10,090 nt of DNA from CAZGXQ01 sp964530195 (GTDB taxonomy: Bacteria; Patescibacteriota; Minisyncoccia; Minisyncoccales; GBS-2): contig CAZGXQ010000026.1 of the NCBI GenBank assembly GCA_964530195.1, positions 1 through 10,090 of the forward strand, given 5' to 3'. Positions 6,102 to 10,090 of this stretch are shown here, piece after piece. The notes beneath the pieces are model-generated. The model made no database searches and was not told where the DNA came from. It worked only from the letters and a program-made list of their open reading frames with translations. The translations under genes were made by a program, and so were the position numbers. Numbering within the stretch: the stretch's first letter is position 1; every line of letters starts with the position of its first letter.

Positions 6102-6941
6102 ATGAAAAAAATTGCTTTAATTTCAGATGATATTTGTTCTTTGCCGCCAAGTATTATTCGTAAATTTGAAATTGAAATAGTCAAAACAAAAATGAATTTT
6201 CCAGAGTGGGAAGAATGGAAAGAAAGAAATATTTATCAAGTAATTAAAGAAACAAAAAAAATTCCAAAAACCGCTGCTCCCTCCCCTGGAGATTTTTTAA
6301 AAGCTTATCAAAAACTCAAAGATATTGCACAAAAAATTTTAGTAATCACAGTTTCAGCTAGACTTTCTGGTGTTTTCAATTCTGCCTTTTCTGCAAGAGA
6401 ATTATTTGAAGAGTCATCAAAAATTTTTCTCTTTGATAGTGGATCAGCAGTGGCTGGTGAAGGATTACTTGTGTTGAGGGCAGCAGAATTGATTAAAGAA
6501 GGAAGAGAGATTGAAGAAGTTTTAAAAGAGCTTGAAATTTTAAAAAAGAAAATTAAATTTTTTGCTTTTTTAAAAACATTGTTTTGGGCAAGGAAAACGG
6601 GAAGAGTTTTTGTTTGGCAAAAATTTGTTTTTGATATTTTAAAGATTTTTGGGGTTACACCTTATCTTGGAATAAAAGAAGGAGAAATTAAATTTTTTGG
6701 TTTTAATACCTGGACTTATAATCCCCTAAACGCTATTTTTAATCAAATAAGAAGAGAAGCAAAAAAAGGAAAAATTAGAGTTGGAATAAATTATACTGAT
6801 AATATTGAATTTGCTTTGAAATTAAAAGAAAAAATTGATAGAGAATTAAAAGCTGAGGTTTCTTTTTTTTCAAGTGTTCCCCCAATTGTTGGAGCAATTA
6901 CAGGTCCTGGGACTTTAATTTTAGCTTGCCATTCTTTATGA
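6102..6941 (+). CDS. stand-alone DegV family fatty-acid-binding protein (FakB-like)
   Basis: DegV/FakB proteins bind one fatty acid and present its carboxylate to FakA for phosphorylation. The 279-residue length is normal. Visible parts are ALISDDICSLP (5-15), TAAPSPGDF (57-65), the ligand-site VSARLSGVFNSA (84-95), FDSGSAVAGEGL (111-122), KTGRV (165-169), NYTDNIEFA (230-238) and ITGPGTL (266-272). It closely resembles the DegV half of the fusion gene two genes upstream: both share IEI(V/A)KTK, a tryptophan-containing FPEWE/WPELE block and NIYQ(V/K)IK. This points to lineage-specific duplication. The His expected two residues before GPG is Ile266 here. The acidic helical region around 131-160 is followed by FWARKTGRV instead of the usual GGRI-type segment. 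It likely gives the kinase a second acyl substrate choice. Its TGA overlaps the next ATG (ATGA). Confidence 0.88.
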   Translation: MKKIALISDDICSLPPSIIRKFEIEIVKTKMNFPEWEEWKERNIYQVIKETKKIPKTAAPSPGDFLKAYQKLKDIAQKILVITVSARLSGVFNSAFSARELFEESSKIFLFDSGSAVAGEGLLVLRAAELIKEGREIEEVLKELEILKKKIKFFAFLKTLFWARKTGRVFVWQKFVFDILKIFGVTPYLGIKEGEIKFFGFNTWTYNPLNAIFNQIRREAKKGKIRVGINYTDNIEFALKLKEKIDRELKAEVSFFSSVPPIVGAITGPGTLILACHSL

Positions 6942-7921
6942 AAATTGGAGTTATTGGAATTGGAGGAAAAACCGCAACAATGTTTGCCAAGGAGTTAATG
7001 CCAGTTGGTGAAGTTTTTGGAATTGGGAAAAAAGAGGAAATAGAAAAAATAGAAAAAAAGAAACTTTTTATTAAAAGAAATCAAAAAGAAGAGTTAGTAG
7101 AGCTTTCTTTAATTGAAGAAAATGAATTTCCAAAAGAGACTCAATTTGACTTTTTGTTTTTATGTATTAAAAATCCTGTTTTTGGGGCAGTTAAATTCTA
7201 CTATCAGAAAATAAAAGATAAAAAATTTTCTCCCCCTGCTCTTTTTTTATCTCAAAATGGACTTGAAGCAGGGGAGGAAGCAATTTTGGCGCTAAATGAG
7301 GTTTTTGGCGAGAAAGCCAAAGAAATTCCAATTTTTAGAATTTCTCTTTTTAATCCAGTTGAGAAAAAACAAGATGGAGGAAAAACATTTATTCTTTATT
7401 CTTTACCAATTCGTTTAGCAATTTCTCAAATTTCAGGGAAAGAAATCAAAATAAGAGAAATTTTCGAAAAAACAAAAATTGAAGCTTTTTTTGTTCCCCA
7501 AAAAGATTCAAAAAATATGGAATACTCAAAATTATTTTTAAATTTAATTGGAATGGCTTGCGCTGTTGAGGGGCTTTCAATTTTTGAAGGTTTCAAAAAA
7601 AGAGAAATACTCAAAAAAGAAGTTTTAGCGCTGAGGGAATATATTAAAGCAGTAAAAACAAATGGAGGAAAATTTTTAAATTTCCCCCATTATCCAGTAA
7701 AACTTCTTTCTTTTCTTTTTCAATTTCCAATTTCTTTCCTTTTTTTAATTTCTCCCCTTTTGGCTTTTTTGATTGAAAAAGGGAGGAAAGGAAAACCAAA
7801 AGATTCAGATGAAATTGACTATTATAATGGTGCAGTGGTAAAATTAGCCGAGAAAGTAGGACTTAGGGTTCCAGTTAATGAAGAAATTTTAAAAAAAGCT
7901 AAAGAAAAATATGTTTATTAA
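6938..7921 (+). CDS. ketopantoate reductase-like (ApbA/PanE family) dehydrogenase
   Basis: The best start is the ATG at 6938, which forms an ATGA overlap and puts the dinucleotide-binding strand first (MKIGVIGIGGKTA); a TTG at 6926 only adds four residues. The 327-residue protein has the order expected for PanE: an N-terminal Rossmann motif, LCIKNPVFGA (75-84), LSQNGLE (104-110), the helical catalytic block YSKLFLNLIG (196-205, Lys198 and Asn202 at the positions of the family's catalytic Lys and Asn), and the C-terminal EIDYYNGAVVKLAEKVG (292-308) with VPVN. PanE reduces ketopantoate with NADPH in pantothenate/CoA synthesis. Between the catalytic block and the C-terminus lies a strongly hydrophobic stretch (about 252-280, LLSFLFQFPISFLFLISPLL) that could touch or span the membrane. 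GxGxxG is altered to GIGGKT. The substrate may therefore differ from ketopantoate. Confidence 0.75.
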   Translation: MKIGVIGIGGKTATMFAKELMPVGEVFGIGKKEEIEKIEKKKLFIKRNQKEELVELSLIEENEFPKETQFDFLFLCIKNPVFGAVKFYYQKIKDKKFSPPALFLSQNGLEAGEEAILALNEVFGEKAKEIPIFRISLFNPVEKKQDGGKTFILYSLPIRLAISQISGKEIKIREIFEKTKIEAFFVPQKDSKNMEYSKLFLNLIGMACAVEGLSIFEGFKKREILKKEVLALREYIKAVKTNGGKFLNFPHYPVKLLSFLFQFPISFLFLISPLLAFLIEKGRKGKPKDSDEIDYYNGAVVKLAEKVGLRVPVNEEILKKAKEKYVY

Positions 7922-9038
7922 AGGAGTAGGAATGACAAAATTTGATTATTCTCAAAAACCTTGGTGGCAATTTGCTTTTGAAGCTGCAATGGAGGCTTTA
8001 GAAGATTGCAAAATGAAAATTTCTCAAATAGATTGCATTGTTTTTACTGGAATGGAAAGTTGTGATGGATTGGCAGAACATCAAACTCACAAGGCATCCT
8101 TATTATCTGATCTTTTTAAAACTCACATTCCAATTTTTGAAGTTCCTGCAGTTTGCGCTGGAGGCGGAGTGGCATTTTGGGTAGCTTTAAATTTGAAAAA
8201 TTTTGAAAATATTTTAGTTTTGTCTGGTGAAAAATTGGTTGATAATAAAACCGAAATGACAACTCATTGGATAATGTCAGCAATTGAAAGAGAAATTGAA
8301 CAACCAGAAGGATTAAATTTTCCAACTCAAAATGCTTTAGTTTGGCAACTTTATTCTCAAAAATACGGAGCAACCCATGATGATTTAGCCTTAATTTCCT
8401 TTAAAAATCATCAAAATGCAACAAAAAATCCAAAAGCTTATTTTTATAAAAGACCAGTAACTTTAGAACAAATAAAGTCTGCCCCAGAAATAGCCTCACC
8501 TTTCACAATGTATGATTGCTCACTTTCTGTAAATGGAGGGGCAGCTGTGATTTTGACTAGAGAAAAAACCGACATTCAAGTTATAGGTTCTGGTTTTGCC
8601 ACAGATTATCTTTTAACTTTTTCAAGAGAAGACCCCACTCATTTTGTAGCAACCCAAATTGCTGCAAAAAAAGCTTTTGAACAAGCAAAAATAAAGCCAG
8701 AAGATATTCAAGTTGCAGAAGTTCATGATGCTTTCACTTCAGTTGAATTAATTTCTTATGAAGATTTAGGATTTGCACCAGAAGGAAAAGGCGTAGAACT
8801 AATTAGAAAAGGAATTGTTAATTTAGATGGAAAGTTACCTGTTAATCCTTCTGGAGGATTAAAAGCAAGAGGTCATCCAATTTCCCCCACTGGATTAGCT
8901 CAAATTTATGAGATAGTAAAGCAATTAAGGGGTCAAGCTGGAGAAAGGCAAGTAAAGCCTATTCCAAAAATTGGACTCTGCCACAACATTGGAGGAGCAG
9001 GAGGTTCAGTTACTGTTCACATTTTAAGAAAGATTTAG
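7911..9038 (+). CDS. archaeal/SCP-x-type thiolase (acetyl-CoA C-acyltransferase-like)
   Basis: Thiolases join or split acyl-CoA units; the archaeal type usually makes acetoacetyl-CoA for the mevalonate pathway together with HMG-CoA synthase and a DUF35 protein. The 375-residue product starts FIKGVGMTKF as this group does, which supports the start at 7911 despite an 11-nt overlap with the previous gene. Catalytic signs are Cys82 in PAVCAGGGVA, VHDAF (271-275), GGLKARGHPISPTG (315-328, His322), and CHNIGGAGG (357-365, Cys357). All the Cys/His positions expected in an active enzyme appear present. No HMG-CoA synthase or DUF35 gene follows, which is unusual for the archaeal arrangement. It may serve an acyl-CoA step tied to the lipid genes upstream. 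The substrate is unknown. Confidence 0.88.
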   Translation: MFIKGVGMTKFDYSQKPWWQFAFEAAMEALEDCKMKISQIDCIVFTGMESCDGLAEHQTHKASLLSDLFKTHIPIFEVPAVCAGGGVAFWVALNLKNFENILVLSGEKLVDNKTEMTTHWIMSAIEREIEQPEGLNFPTQNALVWQLYSQKYGATHDDLALISFKNHQNATKNPKAYFYKRPVTLEQIKSAPEIASPFTMYDCSLSVNGGAAVILTREKTDIQVIGSGFATDYLLTFSREDPTHFVATQIAAKKAFEQAKIKPEDIQVAEVHDAFTSVELISYEDLGFAPEGKGVELIRKGIVNLDGKLPVNPSGGLKARGHPISPTGLAQIYEIVKQLRGQAGERQVKPIPKIGLCHNIGGAGGSVTVHILRKI

Positions 9039-9050
9039 CAAAATAAAAAA

Positions 9051-9455
9051 GTGTTTGAAGAAATTCAAAAAAAATTAAAACCATTCTTTAAAAAAGAAAA
9101 AGAAATTCTTTTTGCATATCTTTTTGGCTCAGCGGTAGGAAAGGGCTTTACTTCAGAGAGCGACATTGATATTGGAGTTTATTTGGGAGGGAAAAAAGTG
9201 AGAGATACTTTTAAAAGAAGGTTAAAATTGATGGGAGAATTTGAAAAAATTTTAAAAAGAGAGAGCGAGGTGGTAATTTTAAACGATATCAAATCGGTAT
9301 TTTTCAAATTTGTGATTATCAAAGAAGGTAAATTGCTTTTTGAGAGGGATCGCCAAAAAAGGATAGAGTTTGAATTAGAAACAATGAGAGATTATTTTGA
9401 TTTTTTGCCTTTTATTGAAAAATATGATGAAGCTTTCATTAAAAGAAACTTATGA
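9051..9455 (+). CDS. mntA: MntA-like minimal nucleotidyltransferase antitoxin
   Basis: This 134-residue protein has the minimal nucleotidyltransferase signature GSAVGKGFTSESDID (26-40), i.e. GS, ten residues, then DxD with Asp38 and Asp40. A third acidic residue is plausible at Glu73 (SEVVIL). In MNT-HEPN pairs, MntA transfers AMP from ATP to a tyrosine of the partner toxin and so silences it. The GTG at 9051 is the only workable start: an in-frame TAA lies at 9045-9047 and the first internal ATG (residue 61) would remove the active site. It begins 12 nt after the thiolase stop and overlaps the toxin gene as ATGA (9452-9455). No ribosome binding site is visible. Confidence 0.88.
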   Translation: MFEEIQKKLKPFFKKEKEILFAYLFGSAVGKGFTSESDIDIGVYLGGKKVRDTFKRRLKLMGEFEKILKRESEVVILNDIKSVFFKFVIIKEGKLLFERDRQKRIEFELETMRDYFDFLPFIEKYDEAFIKRNL

Positions 9456-9895
9456 GCCAATTGACCAAAAGAAAAATTTTAAGAAAATTAGAATTATTAG
9501 ATGAGTATTTAAGAAAATTATTTCTGCTTCGAGAAAGGGTAAAGAATAAGAAAGACTTCTTTTCTAATTTTGAAATTCAAGCAGCAGTAGAGAGATATCT
9601 CCAGCTTGGTTGTCAAGTAATTATCGATACAATGGATTTGGTGATTATTGAAGAAAACCTGGAAAAACCAGACTCGAGAATGGAAGAAATTTCTCTCTTA
9701 TATAATAGTGGGATTATTTCTGAAAAAATGGCTCAAAAATTAGAAGACATTGTGAAATTTAGAAATATTTTGGTTCATGAATATGGAGAGATTGATAAGA
9801 AAAAAGTTTATAAAAATTTTCTTTCAAAGATGGAAGATTTCGAAGAGTTTAAAAAAGAAATTTTGAGGTGGTTGAAAAAGTCAAAATTTGGTTAA
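9452..9895 (+). CDS. hepT: HepT-like HEPN (DUF86) toxin ribonuclease
   Basis: The 147-residue, mostly helical protein carries the HEPN active-site motif RNILVHEY (Arg104, His109, Tyr111), fitting RX4HXY, plus the upstream helix ERYLQLGCQVIIDTMD (47-62) typical of DUF86/HepT. HEPN toxins of this type are RNases; at least one characterised HepT trims tRNA 3' ends. The Tyr of the motif is the residue AMPylated by MntA in studied systems, and it is present here. The antitoxin gene lies just upstream with an ATGA overlap, the normal arrangement. The last 15 nt overlap, tail to tail, the end of a minus-strand gene. All active residues are intact, so the toxin is probably functional. Confidence 0.9.
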   Translation: MSQLTKRKILRKLELLDEYLRKLFLLRERVKNKKDFFSNFEIQAAVERYLQLGCQVIIDTMDLVIIEENLEKPDSRMEEISLLYNSGIISEKMAQKLEDIVKFRNILVHEYGEIDKKKVYKNFLSKMEDFEEFKKEILRWLKKSKFG

Positions 9896-10090
9896 AAATT
9901 CTTTGAGTAAATTTTTGATTTTCTTTTTCATTTTTTGATTAATTTCAATTGCGCAAATCCCCCTTTTTGGAAATCCATAGACTACTAAAGAGTTTTTTGG
10001 CGCCAACAAAATTGAAGGAATTACTAAAAGATCTTCTTCCCCTTCAACAAAAAGATTTTTTTCTTCTTTTATTGCTTTTTTAATTACTTG
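9881..10090 (-). CDS. C-terminal end of DUF359 family protein (GTP-dependent dephospho-CoA kinase-like), partial
   Basis: On the minus strand an open frame enters at the window end (10090) and stops with TGA at 9883-9881, giving 69 residues. It contains LFVEGEEDLLVIPSILLAP, then VVYGFPKRG, then a charged helix ending FLTKF. GEEDL..P followed by a hydrophobic LAP and a YG.P..G turn is the C-terminal hallmark of DUF359, the archaeal GTP-dependent dephospho-CoA kinase that makes CoA from dephospho-CoA. The acidic residues of GEEDL belong to the known active site. The family is about 170-200 residues, so roughly 100 or more residues lie beyond the window. It converges with hepT and overlaps it by 15 nt. 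Bacteria normally use ATP-dependent CoaE instead, so this is an archaeal-type gene. Confidence 0.78.
   Translation of the reverse strand, partial: QVIKKAIKEEKNLFVEGEEDLLVIPSILLAPKNSLVVYGFPKRGICAIEINQKMKKKIKNLLKEFLTKF

Noticed and set aside
1260..9895. CRISPR array, insertion sequence or attachment site
   Set aside because: I saw no regularly spaced repeats, transposase or integrase genes, or direct repeats flanking a tRNA; the 24-bp repeat at 1368-1415 is a simple in-gene tandem.
9894..9916. Inverted repeat AAAAATT/AATTTTT after hepT as a terminator
   Set aside because: The stem is only seven A:T pairs and lies inside the minus-strand DUF359 coding sequence, so it is expected by chance in this AT-rich DNA.

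Overview
The window is AT-rich (roughly 30% G+C by eye) and densely coding. It looks like a small bacterial genome with several archaeal-looking genes, most consistent with the Candidate Phyla Radiation (Patescibacteria). Bacterial signs are a class II CCA-adding/poly(A) polymerase-type enzyme with an HD domain, a YraN endonuclease-like gene, and a tRNA-Pro with the bacterial C1:G72 pair. Archaeal-looking signs are a CarS-like (DUF46) CDP-alcohol synthase, an SCP-x/archaeal-type thiolase, and the end of a DUF359 (GTP-dependent dephospho-CoA kinase) gene on the minus strand. TAA, TAG and TGA all serve as stops, so the SR1/Gracilibacteria UGA-glycine code does not apply. The lineage is inferred, not proven.

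Left part (1-1133): the 3' end of a CCA-adding enzyme gene runs directly into tRNA-Pro(CGG), followed 29 nt later by tRNA-Ala(CGC). Neither tRNA encodes its CCA end. A 126-nt gap (1134-1259) holds a possible extended -10 promoter.

Main part (1260-9038): nine plus-strand genes lie end to end with gaps of 19 nt or less and several ATGA or longer overlaps, so they are probably one transcript. In order they are an unrecognised membrane protein, a YraN-like nuclease, a CarS-like membrane enzyme, an MscS-type TM-helix protein, a FakA-FakB fusion (fatty acid kinase plus its acyl-carrier DegV protein), a divergent cis-prenyltransferase (UppS-like), a second, free-standing FakB/DegV protein, a ketopantoate-reductase-like dehydrogenase and an archaeal-type thiolase. 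Read together this is a lipid module: fatty acid activation to acyl-phosphate by FakA/FakB, polyprenyl carrier synthesis, CDP-activated lipid synthesis, and acyl-CoA/CoA chemistry. That fits an organism that scavenges fatty acids from a host or community.

Right end (9051-10090): a MntA/HepT (MNT-HEPN) toxin-antitoxin pair follows the lipid genes after 12 nt, and it converges with, and overlaps by 15 nt, the minus-strand DUF359 gene that leaves the window.

The most notable points are the FakA-FakB fusion with a nearby second FakB, loss of the conserved His in both DegV modules, and a cis-prenyltransferase whose IPP/Mg-binding loop is remodelled. The complete absence of visible Shine-Dalgarno sites and the zero-spacer junction between cca and tRNA-Pro also stand out.
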